From: Sphingorhabdus sp. Alg239-R122
Lineage (GTDB): Bacteria > Pseudomonadota > Alphaproteobacteria > Sphingomonadales > Sphingomonadaceae
Length of the DNA stretch: 64,000 bases
Direction of reading: 5' to 3'
Assembly (NCBI RefSeq): GCF_900537065.1
Contig: NZ_UNRC01000004.1
Location: forward strand, 62,001 to 126,000
A program made the translations under genes and the position numbers. The first letter of the stretch is position 1. Each line of letters starts with the position of its first letter. Of the stretch, positions 55,144 to 63,999 are shown one piece after another. The notes under the pieces are model-generated. The model ran no database searches. It had not been told where the DNA came from and saw nothing but the letters and a program-made list of their open reading frames with translations.

Positions 55144-55587
55144 ATGAACGATACTGACAAAAATTACGGTGAGCAAAAAGTTAAGAATCAAAACCGCAAA
55201 ATGTTGAAGATGGTAGCTTTTTCACTCGTTATCGGAGGCGTTATCGGCACGCTTCTTAGGAATATTGATGGCGGTGCTGTTAATTTGCTCACAGGCAATA
55301 CCGAGAATATCTCACTGAATCCACTCACCGCTATCCTCGTTGCAGCAGCAATATTTATCGGCCTGATTGGTTTCCCACTTTATTCGCTGCGTCATGTCGA
55401 CGAACTGGAGCGGCGTATCAATATCAACGCCACCGCTATTTCAGGACTGGCAGTGCTCGGAGCTTTTCCAGTTTGGTTGCTGCTCGCCATTGGCGGACTG
55501 CTTCCCCACCCCACTGCTTATGGAATGTTTCTGATCGCCATGGCATCAGGTTTCGTATCCTATCTGTGGCTTAAATTTCGCCCATAA
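55144..55587 (+). CDS. DELER-type membrane protein, copy 2
   Basis: 147 residues, identical in length to the product at 54156. VDELER falls at 85-90 as in copy 1, followed by ININATAISGLAVLGAFPVWLLLAIGGLLPHPTAYGMFLIAMASGFVSYLWLKFRP. The preceding TAAAGGATTGG provides a ribosome site. The GumN/TraB gene lies 46 bases downstream on the same strand. Confidence 0.85.
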   Translation: MNDTDKNYGEQKVKNQNRKMLKMVAFSLVIGGVIGTLLRNIDGGAVNLLTGNTENISLNPLTAILVAAAIFIGLIGFPLYSLRHVDELERRININATAISGLAVLGAFPVWLLLAIGGLLPHPTAYGMFLIAMASGFVSYLWLKFRP

Positions 55588-55633
55588 CCAAGTTATCAAT
55601 TAAATTCAAATACTAAACACAAGGAGAATATAC

Positions 55634-56572
55634 ATGAAGAAACTACTGCTTAATACCGCACTTGGCGCACTTACTCTTGGCATCGTCAGCGTTGCATCGC
55701 CCACGATGAATACAGCGCTGGCCCAGGAAGCGGCCGCACCGGCCGCCACCGAAGATACAAAAACTGTCGACGTTGATCCCGCATTGTGGGTCGTCAAGGA
55801 CGAAGACACCACCATTTACATGTTCGGTACGGTGCACTTCTTACGTCCGGGGCTCAGCTGGTTTGACGAAGCTGTCAAAACCTCTTTTGACCAGTCAGAC
55901 GAGCTTGTTGTTGAGATTTTATCTCCTGACGGCCCTGATGCGCAGCAGATGGTCATGCAACTGGCGACCGACACAAGCGGAACTTCACTACGCGACAAGC
56001 TGGAGAGCGAAGATCGGGCTGCATATGAAGCCGCGATGAAAAAACTCGGGTTACCGGAACAGGCATTTGACCAGTTCAAACCGTGGTTCGCGTCTCTTAA
56101 TCTGGGCCTGCTGCCAGCGCTAAAAAGCGGCTATAATCCGAACAGTGGTGCAGATAAAATCTTGATCACCAAAGCCAAAGAATCAGGTAAGAAGCTGAGC
56201 GAGCTGGAAACTGTTGCATTCCAGATGAACATGCTGGCAGGCAGCAATATAGAGGACCAGATCAAAGGCTTGAACTACACCGTGCAGAATGTCGACAAGG
56301 CCGTCCCTACGATCGATGGTATGGTGACAGCATGGAGCGAAGGTAAACCTGATGACCTTGCCGAGATAATGAATGCCAACATATTGAATGGTAGAATGTA
56401 TGACACTTTCCTGACCCGCCGCAATGCCGCGTGGTCACGCTGGATTGATGAACGGCTTGACCAGCCGGGCACAGTGTTCATCGCTGTCGGCGCGGGCCAC
56501 CTGGCCGGTGATGGGAGTGTGCAGGAACAGCTGAAACTACGCGGTATCGATACTGCCCGTATCAACTATTAA
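55634..56572 (+). CDS. TraB/GumN family protein, copy 1
   Basis: 312 residues preceded by AAGGAGAA. A signal peptide ends ALAQEA. The family motif YMFGTVHFLRPGLSW (first GxxH) and the C-terminal [19 protein letters not shown] (GxxH repeat) are present, with conserved ELxxIE-like Glu residues between. TraB/GumN proteins are putative metalloproteases related to Tiki. The gene follows the membrane protein cassette and precedes a strong terminator at 56630. Confidence 0.9.
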   Translation: MKKLLLNTALGALTLGIVSVASPTMNTALAQEAAAPAATEDTKTVDVDPALWVVKDEDTTIYMFGTVHFLRPGLSWFDEAVKTSFDQSDELVVEILSPDGPDAQQMVMQLATDTSGTSLRDKLESEDRAAYEAAMKKLGLPEQAFDQFKPWFASLNLGLLPALKSGYNPNSGADKILITKAKESGKKLSELETVAFQMNMLAGSNIEDQIKGLNYTVQNVDKAVPTIDGMVTAWSEGKPDDLAEIMNANILNGRMYDTFLTRRNAAWSRWIDERLDQPGTVFIAVGAGHLAGDGSVQEQLKLRGIDTARINY

Positions 56573-56629
56573 AATGCATAGTACACAGATTTGAAGCAGA
56601 CGCTCCCCAAGCAATTCTGTTTCAATAGG

Positions 56630-56661
56630 GGGCCGGGAGTAGCCAAGGCTGCTTCCGGCCC
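56630..56661 (+). terminator. Terminator after the first GumN gene
   Basis: A 15-bp stem (GGGCCGG...AGCC at 56630-56644 with GGCT...CCGGCCC at 56647-56661) closes a 2-base loop. The trailing TTGCTGTTATT is only moderately T-rich. Confidence 0.7.
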
Positions 56662-56739
56662 TTGCTGTTATTAAGTGTGTCTCCTGTCAGCTCAGAGACT
56701 CTATTTTCAAGGCAGTTTCCATTCAAGCCGTAACGCATT

Positions 56740-57660
56740 ATGGTCATGGCTATGCTACATAGATTGATCCTACCAATTTTTACGGCTGTCTTTCTTACCG
56801 CATGCGGCCAGAGTGCCAATACAGCGCCGGTGGATATCGTGCAGCCCGACGACCCCAGCCCTGCGCTTTGGGAAATAAGCAGCAAGGGGCAACCTTCTTA
56901 TCTGTTCGGCACAGTGCATATCTTGCCCGAAAACATCGCGTGGCAGGACAATGTTGTGGATGCTGCAATTGCCCGTGCAGACCATCTGATCCTGGAGCTT
57001 GATCCTGCCGAAACGCCGGAGAGGATTGGTGACATATTCACCGTTATGGCAACCACGCCAGGCCAACCGCCGCTAAAAAACCGCATTGATACAGATTTGC
57101 ATGATGAAGCCGCAGACATCATGCAGGAATACAGCCTGCCTGCATCCCTTTTTGCCAATGTGGAAAGCTGGGGCGCAGCGTTAATGATATCATCGAGCCT
57201 TTCAGGCAAAACCGGTGCGCGCGGCGAATTTGGCGTGGAAGAAATATTGACCAGCGCTTTCAGGAAAAATGGCAGGCATATTTCCGGCCTGGAAAGCGCC
57301 ACACAGCAATTTGGCTATTTCGATGGACTTTCTGAAAGCGATCAGCGCGCCATGCTGGAAGCCGTGATTGACGGTGCAGACGAGTCTGCTGCCAATTACA
57401 AACGCCTGCTCGAAAGCTGGCTTACAGGCGATACGAAAATGCTGGAAACTATTCTGGCACAAGGTTTTGACAGTCGTCCATCCATTCGCAAAGCCGTAGT
57501 TACGGCCCGCAACCGGGACTGGGCAGAGCAGATTGCGGGTAAATTGGAAAGCGGCGGCAGTATATATTTTATTGCTGTGGGCGCAGGTCATTTTACCGGG
57601 CCTGACAGCCTGCAGAAGCTGCTCACTGAAAAAGGATATACAGTGAAACGCCTGCAATAG
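56740..57660 (+). CDS. TraB/GumN family lipoprotein, copy 2
   Basis: About 306 residues from ATG 56740; ATG 56752 ([18 protein letters not shown]) is an equally plausible start. The lipobox LTAC makes it a lipoprotein. Motifs match copy 1: [28 protein letters not shown] and the closing [19 protein letters not shown]. It is separated from copy 1 by a terminator, so it may be expressed on its own. The two paralogues differ in localisation: one soluble, one lipid-anchored. Confidence 0.9.
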   Translation: MVMAMLHRLILPIFTAVFLTACGQSANTAPVDIVQPDDPSPALWEISSKGQPSYLFGTVHILPENIAWQDNVVDAAIARADHLILELDPAETPERIGDIFTVMATTPGQPPLKNRIDTDLHDEAADIMQEYSLPASLFANVESWGAALMISSSLSGKTGARGEFGVEEILTSAFRKNGRHISGLESATQQFGYFDGLSESDQRAMLEAVIDGADESAANYKRLLESWLTGDTKMLETILAQGFDSRPSIRKAVVTARNRDWAEQIAGKLESGGSIYFIAVGAGHFTGPDSLQKLLTEKGYTVKRLQ

Positions 57661-57791
57661 CAGCAGATGGGTCAAGACTCTGCTTGCATTATCCCCTCTC
57701 CCCCCCTATAGCGCCCGCTTCCCGGCCATGTTCATCCCTGGAGGTGTGGCGGGAAACACATGAAACACTTATTTTTATTTGGAGACTGACT

Positions 57792-58478
57792 ATGAGCGAT
57801 CAGCTTACACTGTCGGCCGAGACACGCGAAAAAGCAGGCAAGGGAGCCTCTCGTGCGCTACGTCGTGAAGGCCGCATCCCCGCCGTGATTTACGGAGACA
57901 AACAGGACGCACAACCCATCCATGTGGAAGAGCGCGAACTGACCAAACTCCTGCACACCGGCCATATGATGAATTCACTGGTGGAAATCACCCTTGGCAA
58001 GGACAAGATCCGTACCCTGCCAAAAGACGTCGCTTTGCACCCCGTTTCTGATCGTCCGCTCCACGCCGACTTCCTGCGCCTGGCCAAAGGTGCCACGGTT
58101 GAAGTTGCCGTACCTGTTGTCTTTGTTAACCAGGAAGAATCGCCTGGCCTGAAACGTGGCGGCGTTCTCAACGTGGTCCGCCACGAGCTTGACCTCGTCT
58201 GTGATGCAGCACGCATTCCCGACGAAATCGAGCTGGACGTAACCGGCCTTGAAGTGGGTGACTCGATCCATATTTCCGCCGTCAGCCTGCCGGAAGGCAG
58301 CGAGAGCGCGATTACCGACCGCGACTATACGATCGCAACGGTTGTTGCTCCATCCGCTCTGAAGAAATCAGACAGCGAAACCGATGAAGATGAAGAAGAA
58401 ACCGAAGGCGAAGAAGGTGCAGAAGCAGCTGAAGGCGCAGAAGGTGAAGCAACTGAAGGTGAAAACAGCGAAGATTAA
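57792..58478 (+). CDS. rplY: 50S ribosomal protein L25/Ctc
   Basis: The start at 57792 ([35 protein letters not shown]) follows GGAGA; an upstream open frame has no ribosome site. It has 228 residues: the L25 beta-barrel, the TL5/CTC C-terminal domain ([20 protein letters not shown]), and an acidic low-complexity tail (Glu, Ala, Gly) from about residue 198. It binds 5S rRNA. A terminator follows at 58497. Confidence 0.97.
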   Translation: MSDQLTLSAETREKAGKGASRALRREGRIPAVIYGDKQDAQPIHVEERELTKLLHTGHMMNSLVEITLGKDKIRTLPKDVALHPVSDRPLHADFLRLAKGATVEVAVPVVFVNQEESPGLKRGGVLNVVRHELDLVCDAARIPDEIELDVTGLEVGDSIHISAVSLPEGSESAITDRDYTIATVVAPSALKKSDSETDEDEEETEGEEGAEAAEGAEGEATEGENSED

Positions 58479-58496
58479 TTTCTTTGGAATCTATTA

Positions 58497-58536
58497 AAAA
58501 GGCGCGGCTTGCAACCTTGCAATCCGCGCCTTTTTT
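58497..58536 (+). terminator. Rho-independent terminator after rplY
   Basis: GGCGCGG (58501-58507) pairs with CCGCGCC (58524-58530), extended by flanking A/T pairs, then TTTTTTG. The loop holds TTGCAA repeats. It separates rplY from pth. Confidence 0.92.
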
Positions 58537-58593
58537 GTATTCTGGTAGCGATGCGTACATATTGGGGGCAGCGCAAGGAGAGAAACAGACACT

Positions 58594-59163
58594 ATGCAAT
58601 TATGGGTAGGCCTTGGTAATCCTGGTGCTGAATATGCGCTGCACCGTCATAACGTCGGATTTATGGCAATGGACGCGCTGTGCGAAGTGCATGATTTTCC
58701 TGATTATAAAAAGAAATTTCTCGGCTGGGCTACGGAAGGTCGGTTTGGAAGCAAAAAGGTCATTATCCTGAAACCCGCCACGTTTATGAATAAAAGCGGA
58801 CAGGCAATTGGCGAGGCCATGCGCTTTTACAAGCTCACCGAGCAGGATGTGACCGTTTTTCACGACGAACTTGACCTTGAACCATTCAAGATCAAGGTGA
58901 AGTGTGGTGGCGGCTTAGCCGGGCATAATGGCCTTAAATCCACCGCAGCACATCTGGGGCCCGACTTTCGCCGTGTACGTATCGGCATTGGTCACCCTGG
59001 CCACAAAGATCGCGTCCACGGCCATGTGCTGGGCAATTATGCCAAAACCGAAATGGACGATCTCGCACATATGCTCGGTGCAATTGCTGCTGAAGCGCAT
59101 TGGCTGGCCGAAGACAATGATCCACGCTTTATGAGCGACGTGGCGCTTCGCATGCAAGAATAG
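58594..59163 (+). CDS. pth: Peptidyl-tRNA hydrolase
   Basis: 189 residues. VGLGNPGAEYALHRHNVGFMAMDAL carries the catalytic His, PATFMNKSGQAIGEAMRFY the second conserved segment, and VFHDELDLEPFKIKVKCGGGLAGHNGLKSTAAHLGPDFRRVRIGIGHP the Asp and substrate loop. It recycles peptidyl-tRNA released prematurely. The rplY-pth-ychF order is a common bacterial arrangement, here interrupted by an SDR gene. Confidence 0.97.
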   Translation: MQLWVGLGNPGAEYALHRHNVGFMAMDALCEVHDFPDYKKKFLGWATEGRFGSKKVIILKPATFMNKSGQAIGEAMRFYKLTEQDVTVFHDELDLEPFKIKVKCGGGLAGHNGLKSTAAHLGPDFRRVRIGIGHPGHKDRVHGHVLGNYAKTEMDDLAHMLGAIAAEAHWLAEDNDPRFMSDVALRMQE

Positions 59164-59226
59164 CTGCTGAGTTGCATCGCCAACGGGTGCGTATATACTC
59201 CTGACTAGATGTAAAGGAGCCACCCC

Positions 59227-60216
59227 ATGCCCAAATCACCCCCACTTTCTCGCCGCCAGATACTTGCTGGCACAGCCGCAGTGGGAACTGCTGCAGCTAT
59301 TCCCGCCATTGCCAGCCAGTCGGCAAAAAAAGCAGATATGTCCGGTAGATCTGTAATTATCACGGGCTGCTCGTCCGGTTTTGGCTATTTGAGCGCGCTG
59401 CATTTTGCGCGAGCAGGCGCGAAAGTTATTGCCACCATGCGCAACCTGCCACGCGGTGAGGCGGATAAATTACGCGCTGAAGCGGACGGCCTGGACCTGC
59501 ATATCGTGGAAATTGACGTGCTGTCCGATGAATCCGTCAGCGAAGGCGTCGCCGAAGCCGAACGCATCGCAGGCGGCGCAATCGACGTGCTGGTTAACAA
59601 TGCAGGCATTGGCATTACCGGCCCGGTCGAGGTTCAGGACATGGAAGCCACACAGCTTATTTTCGATACCAATGTCTATGGCGTACAGCGCATCCTCCGC
59701 GCCGCTCTGCCCGCCATGCGCAAGGCAAAGTCGGGGCAGATATTCAATATCTCATCGCAGCTTGGCCGCGTGATCGTGCCAGGTGCTGGCCACTATAGCG
59801 CCACCAAATTCGCGCTAGAGGCACTGAGCGAACAGATGGCCTATGAGCTGGTTCCGTTTGGCATTGATGTCACCATCATCCAGCCCGGTGGCTACCCAAC
59901 CAAGGTCTGGGTTAACCGCAACCGCTATACTGCTGCACTTAAAGAGCGCACTGCGACGAACAGGCTGGAAGGATATGGCGCGATGGCGGCTGGTATGGGC
60001 AAGGAAGATGGCAGCGGGCGCAGCGCTGACCCAATGGACGTGCCACGCGCGATGACCGATATCATCGCCTTGCCCGTCGGCAAGCGCCCGCTGCGCCGTG
60101 CAGTACATCCTGGCGGCAAGCCGCAGCTACCTATCAATAAAGTCTGCGCCAAGGTGCAGCAGGACTGGCTTGGCAGGTCGCCTTATGGTCCGCTTGTCAA
60201 TGCGGTTCATGACTAG
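59227..60216 (+). CDS. SDR-family oxidoreductase with twin-arginine-like signal
   Basis: 329 residues. The N-terminus PKSPPLSRRQILAGTAAVGTAAAIPAIASQ looks like a Tat signal (SRRQILAG with a hydrophobic core). The Rossmann domain has GCSSGFGYLSAL (cofactor loop), LVNNAGIG and the catalytic YSATKFA with SSQ upstream. Substrate cannot be read. Tat export would place an NAD(P)-dependent enzyme in the periplasm, which needs a tightly bound cofactor; alternatively the signal is only a look-alike. Confidence 0.88.
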   Translation: MPKSPPLSRRQILAGTAAVGTAAAIPAIASQSAKKADMSGRSVIITGCSSGFGYLSALHFARAGAKVIATMRNLPRGEADKLRAEADGLDLHIVEIDVLSDESVSEGVAEAERIAGGAIDVLVNNAGIGITGPVEVQDMEATQLIFDTNVYGVQRILRAALPAMRKAKSGQIFNISSQLGRVIVPGAGHYSATKFALEALSEQMAYELVPFGIDVTIIQPGGYPTKVWVNRNRYTAALKERTATNRLEGYGAMAAGMGKEDGSGRSADPMDVPRAMTDIIALPVGKRPLRRAVHPGGKPQLPINKVCAKVQQDWLGRSPYGPLVNAVHD

Positions 60217-60318
60217 AAGCAAAAGAACCGCATCAGCACTGGCATCTTGAGCAAACTGGCGCTAAAGGACGCTGGCGAGGCGCGGCATATGGCCGCCGGA
60301 CGAGATTAAGGACATATC

Positions 60319-61419
60319 ATGGGTTTCAAATGCGGCATTGTGGGGCTTCCCAATGTAGGTAAATCGACACTGTTCAACGCGCTAACCGAGACACAGGCAG
60401 CGCAGGCGGCCAATTATCCGTTCTGCACGATCGAACCCAATGTTGGTCAGGTCGCTGTACCTGATCCACGTCTGTACAAGATTGCGGAAATTGGCGGCAG
60501 TGCCAAAATCATCGAAACACAGCTTGGCTTTGTCGATATCGCGGGCCTTGTCAAAGGCGCGTCACAGGGCGAAGGCCTGGGCAACCAGTTTCTTGCCAAT
60601 ATCCGCGAAGTTGACGCGATTGTGCATGTTCTGCGCTGTTTTGAGGATGACGATATCCAGCATGTCAGCAATACGGTTGATCCGATTTCAGACGCCGAAA
60701 TTGTCGAAACCGAATTGCTGCTCGCCGATCTGGAAAGCCTGGAAAAGCGCGTCCCGAACCTGATCAAGAAAGCGCAGCAGGGCGACAAGGAAGCCAAAGC
60801 ATCTGCATCCGTTCTGGGCAAAGCGCTCGACCTGCTGCGTGATGGTAAGCCTGCGCGCCTTACCGAGCCTGATGGCGAGGAAGAAGAGCGGCTGTTTGCA
60901 CAGGCGCAACTTATTACGTCGAAACCCGTTCTTTACGTTTGCAATGTCGATGAAGACAGCGCCGCCGAAGGTAATGAATTTAGCGTCAAGGTGTTTGAAA
61001 AAGCCGCCGCAGAAGGCGCAGAAGCGGTAATCGTTTCCGCCGCGATTGAAGCAGACCTTGTCGGCATGTCGTTCGATGAAAAAATGGAATTCCTGTCCGA
61101 TCTTGGCCTGAAAGAAACCGGCCTCGCGCGGATTATTCGCGCAGGATATGAGCTGCTTCACCTGATTACCTTTTTCACCTGCGGGCCCAAGGAAGCGCGT
61201 GCCTGGACGGTCGAAAAGGGTTCAAAAGCCCCACAGGCGGCAGGTGCAATCCACAGTGACTTCGAACGCGGTTTCATCCGTGCAGAAACCATCGCTTATG
61301 ACGACTATATCGAACTGGGCGGCGAAAGCGGCGCGCGTGACGCAGGTAAATTGCGTCAGGAAGGCAAGGAATACGTAACGCAGGATGGCGACGTCATGTT
61401 GTTCAAATTCAACGTCTGA
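60319..61419 (+). CDS. ychF: Redox-regulated ATPase YchF (OLA1-type)
   Basis: 366 residues. Motifs: GLPNVGKSTLFNAL (P-loop), YPFCTIEPNVG, DIAGLVKGASQGEGLGNQFL (switch region), CNVDEDSA in the NxxE-type G4 position (the OLA1 change from NKxD favouring ATP), and the C-terminal TGS domain with YVTQDGDVMLFKFNV. It binds ribosomes and is linked to stress responses. Confidence 0.97.
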   Translation: MGFKCGIVGLPNVGKSTLFNALTETQAAQAANYPFCTIEPNVGQVAVPDPRLYKIAEIGGSAKIIETQLGFVDIAGLVKGASQGEGLGNQFLANIREVDAIVHVLRCFEDDDIQHVSNTVDPISDAEIVETELLLADLESLEKRVPNLIKKAQQGDKEAKASASVLGKALDLLRDGKPARLTEPDGEEEERLFAQAQLITSKPVLYVCNVDEDSAAEGNEFSVKVFEKAAAEGAEAVIVSAAIEADLVGMSFDEKMEFLSDLGLKETGLARIIRAGYELLHLITFFTCGPKEARAWTVEKGSKAPQAAGAIHSDFERGFIRAETIAYDDYIELGGESGARDAGKLRQEGKEYVTQDGDVMLFKFNV

Positions 61420-61461
61420 TTTTCAGCTAGCAGCTTGGCAGATGCGCTGTTAGAAAGCGCC

Positions 61462-62724
61462 ATGCTGAAAAAAATATCCTGCACGATTCTGCCCGCCATG
61501 TGTATGGCGCTGGCAGCCTGTACCGTTAACCAACCCATTTCTGTGCAGCCGGGCGTAGCAGGTCAAGCATCGCCTGAAGCGCACGCGCCTGTCACAATAT
61601 TGGTTTCGATCGACGGCTTCCGCCCAGATTATCTGCAACGAGGAATTACACCTAACCTCAATGCGCTGGCCGAAAGCGGCATCAGCGCAGCGATGCGGCC
61701 CAGTTTCCCGACCAAGACATTCCCCAATCATTACACGCTGGTCACCGGCCTGCGCCCTGACAGGCACGGCGTGGTCGGCAACACAATGCGCGATGCAGCA
61801 CGGCCCGGTGAAGTGTTCACCATGGCCAACAAAGACATATTCTGGTGGCAACAGGCTGAACCCATCTGGATCACGGCGGAGGAACAGGGTGTGCACACTG
61901 GTACAATGTTCTGGCCGGGATCGGAAGTCGCTTTTGCGGGCACGCGTCCTGCAAACTGGTGGCCTTTTTCGATGGATCTCAGCAACGATCGCCGTGTGGA
62001 AGCCGTGTTGGATTGGATGCGACGTCCGGCAGAAACACGGCCAAAGCTGGTGACACTCTATTTCGACACGGTGGATACCGCCGGACATTTTTATGGACCC
62101 GCGCTTTCGGAAAAACTGAACGCGGCGATTGCCGATGCGGACAAACAGATTGGCGCGCTCAAATCCGCGCTCGACAAAATGGGACAACCCGCAAATTTCG
62201 TCATTACTTCGGACCACGGTATGGCCGAAACGCATCCTGACCGGGTGATATATATGGACAGCATATTGGCGCGTGACAAATACGTGCTGGTTACCGATGG
62301 TACCTATGCAGGCATAGACCCGCTGAACGGCGATATAGGCAGCATCCGGGCCGCATTTGTGCGTACGCATGCACACATGCAATGCTGGGAAAAAGGCAAT
62401 ATCCCGGCACGCCTGGAATATGGTGAGAACCCGCGCGTTCCAGCCATTATCTGCCTCCCGGAAACCGGCTGGAAAATCTATCAGGACAAACCGGAATGGA
62501 TGACCGGCATTGGCGGCGACCACGGCTATGACAATGCCGACCCCGACATGGCGGCACTGTTTATCGCCAGCGGACCGGGCATCGCCGCAAAAGGCGGCAT
62601 TGCCCCGTTCGATAATGTCAGCATTTATCCCCTGATAGCACGCCTTGCGGGCATTACCCCCAAAGCGAACCAGGGCAGTCTCGCGCCATTTGGCGATGCG
62701 GTCAAAGCCCGGACAGAACAATAG
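61462..62724 (+). CDS. Alkaline-phosphatase-superfamily phosphodiesterase (NPP type), lipoprotein
   Basis: 420 residues from ATG 61462 (MLKKISCTILPAMCMALAAC); ATG 61435 is possible upstream. The lipobox LAAC is present. NPP features: VSIDGFRPDYL (metal Asp), FPTKTFPNHYTLVTGL with the Thr nucleophile, FDTVDTAGHFYGP, SDHGMAE and GGDHGYDN metal ligands. These are typical ectonucleotide pyrophosphatase/phosphodiesterases. Its minus-strand frame is open for the full length but is a shadow. Confidence 0.92.
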   Translation: MLKKISCTILPAMCMALAACTVNQPISVQPGVAGQASPEAHAPVTILVSIDGFRPDYLQRGITPNLNALAESGISAAMRPSFPTKTFPNHYTLVTGLRPDRHGVVGNTMRDAARPGEVFTMANKDIFWWQQAEPIWITAEEQGVHTGTMFWPGSEVAFAGTRPANWWPFSMDLSNDRRVEAVLDWMRRPAETRPKLVTLYFDTVDTAGHFYGPALSEKLNAAIADADKQIGALKSALDKMGQPANFVITSDHGMAETHPDRVIYMDSILARDKYVLVTDGTYAGIDPLNGDIGSIRAAFVRTHAHMQCWEKGNIPARLEYGENPRVPAIICLPETGWKIYQDKPEWMTGIGGDHGYDNADPDMAALFIASGPGIAAKGGIAPFDNVSIYPLIARLAGITPKANQGSLAPFGDAVKARTEQ

Positions 62725-62736
62725 TCAGGAACAGCC

Positions 62737-63189
62737 ATGATCTATTTTGAAGACATTGAGGTAGGCACCACCCAATCATTCGGATCGTATGAAGTAACTC
62801 GCGAAGAAGTGATTGATTTTGCGTCAAAATATGACCCGCAGCCTTTCCACCTCAACGACGAGGCAGCAGCACAAACCTATTTCGGGCGCTTGTCCGCCAG
62901 CGGCTGGCACACATGCGCAATGACAATGCGTATGCTGGTTGATTCCATGATGGAAAGGAAAGCCGCAAGCCTGGGTTCGCCGGGCGTCGACAAAGTGCGC
63001 TGGCTCCAGCCCGTTTATCCTGGCGATACATTGCGCGTCGAAAGCGAGGTGCTTTCGAAACGGCAGTCGGAAAGCAAGCCTCAAATGGGCAGTTTTCAGA
63101 GCGAAATGACTGTCTATAACCAGAATAACGAACCGGTCATGACCATGGTTTCAATTGCACTGATGCGCGTACGCGCAGATGCCGCCTGA
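62737..63189 (+). CDS. MaoC-family hydratase
   Basis: 150 residues of hot-dog fold: MIYFEDIEVGTTQSFGSYEVTREEVIDFASKYDPQPFHLNDEAAAQTYFGRLSASGWHTCA is the hydratase-2 motif region, with catalytic Asp and His. It acts on enoyl-CoA or related thioesters; exact substrate unknown. It starts 12 bases after the phosphodiesterase gene and may share its transcript. Confidence 0.92.
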   Translation: MIYFEDIEVGTTQSFGSYEVTREEVIDFASKYDPQPFHLNDEAAAQTYFGRLSASGWHTCAMTMRMLVDSMMERKAASLGSPGVDKVRWLQPVYPGDTLRVESEVLSKRQSESKPQMGSFQSEMTVYNQNNEPVMTMVSIALMRVRADAA

Positions 63190-63209
63190 AGATACGGGCT
63201 CACCAGGCT

Positions 63210-63776
63210 TTACAGGTTGCAGCTATACTCCCCGCCGCGATAGACACGCACCTGGTCCCCTTCACCGCGCACCACCATGGCAGCATCCCAGACCAGCGAT
63301 TTCACATTTCGCTTGGAGCCGCTCCCGCGATCAGGCGTGATTTCAATTGCAAAATCGGGGCCTCTGAATTCGGGGCCCGCGGCAAGATAGCCCATACGTC
63401 CCGCTTTTGACGCAGTGAGGTCGATCGCATCTCCGCCCATACGGACAATCGCCTTGGGCCTGCCGCGGGAGCTTGAGGGCGCATTCGCGACGAGCAGCGA
63501 ATCCTTTTCACCCTTCATCTTGAAGCTACAGCCCTTGAGTGGACCGATCAGTTCCTGGAAATCTTCCAGCATGACTGGGGTGAGCCTGATATTATCTTCA
63601 CTCGCCAGGATATTGCGTACCGGAATGATGCGATTATCTTCACCGACCAGTTTGCCTGCACGGCCATCATCGGACCAGGATACTCTCGCATTGTCCGTCA
63701 TCGGTTCGCTCGAACCACAACCCGCAAGCAGGGCAGACGCCATAAGCGCAGCGGACAAGCCATAAAGATGCTTCAT
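63210..63776 (-). CDS. Lipoprotein of unknown function
   Basis: 188 residues from ATG 63776 (MKHLYGLSAALMASALLAGC, lipobox LAGC); an ATG at 63812 precedes a non-signal extension. The mature part is soluble and mixed alpha/beta, with a Cys pair (LKGCSFKMKGEKDSLLVAN, and SCNL at the C-terminus) that may form a disulphide. No known domain is recognised. Confidence 0.75.
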   Translation of the reverse strand: MKHLYGLSAALMASALLAGCGSSEPMTDNARVSWSDDGRAGKLVGEDNRIIPVRNILASEDNIRLTPVMLEDFQELIGPLKGCSFKMKGEKDSLLVANAPSSSRGRPKAIVRMGGDAIDLTASKAGRMGYLAAGPEFRGPDFAIEITPDRGSGSKRNVKSLVWDAAMVVRGEGDQVRVYRGGEYSCNL

Positions 63777-63891
63777 GATATTTTCTCTTTCTTCGCGCGG
63801 AGTCATGCACATTGACGCACGATTCTAAAAGAAAGAGGTAAATATTTCTTCAATATCTTAAGGCATTACATACCATGTGTTTAGCGCTTAA

Positions 63892-63999
63892 TCATGCGCC
63901 GCAGGCATAAGTGCCTTCATAGCTGTTAGAGCCGCCTTCATCCTGTGCCACCTGCATTGTAGCAGGCCAGCCCATTGTTTCGACACCAATGCGTTTTCC
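63892..63999 (-). CDS. C-terminal fragment of an unidentified protein
   Basis: An open minus frame enters from the right edge and stops at TGA 63894-63892. Its 35 residues end NSYEGTYACGA. The final Cys near the terminus parallels the lipoprotein at 63210. Too little is present to assign. Confidence 0.5.
   Translation of the reverse strand, partial: GKRIGVETMGWPATMQVAQDEGGSNSYEGTYACGA

Noticed and set aside
61450-62721. A 423-codon minus-strand open frame covering the whole phosphodiesterase gene
   Set aside because: The plus frame has a lipobox and all NPP catalytic motifs; the antisense product is low-quality (Cys/His/Arg-rich, no domain) and arises from codon bias.
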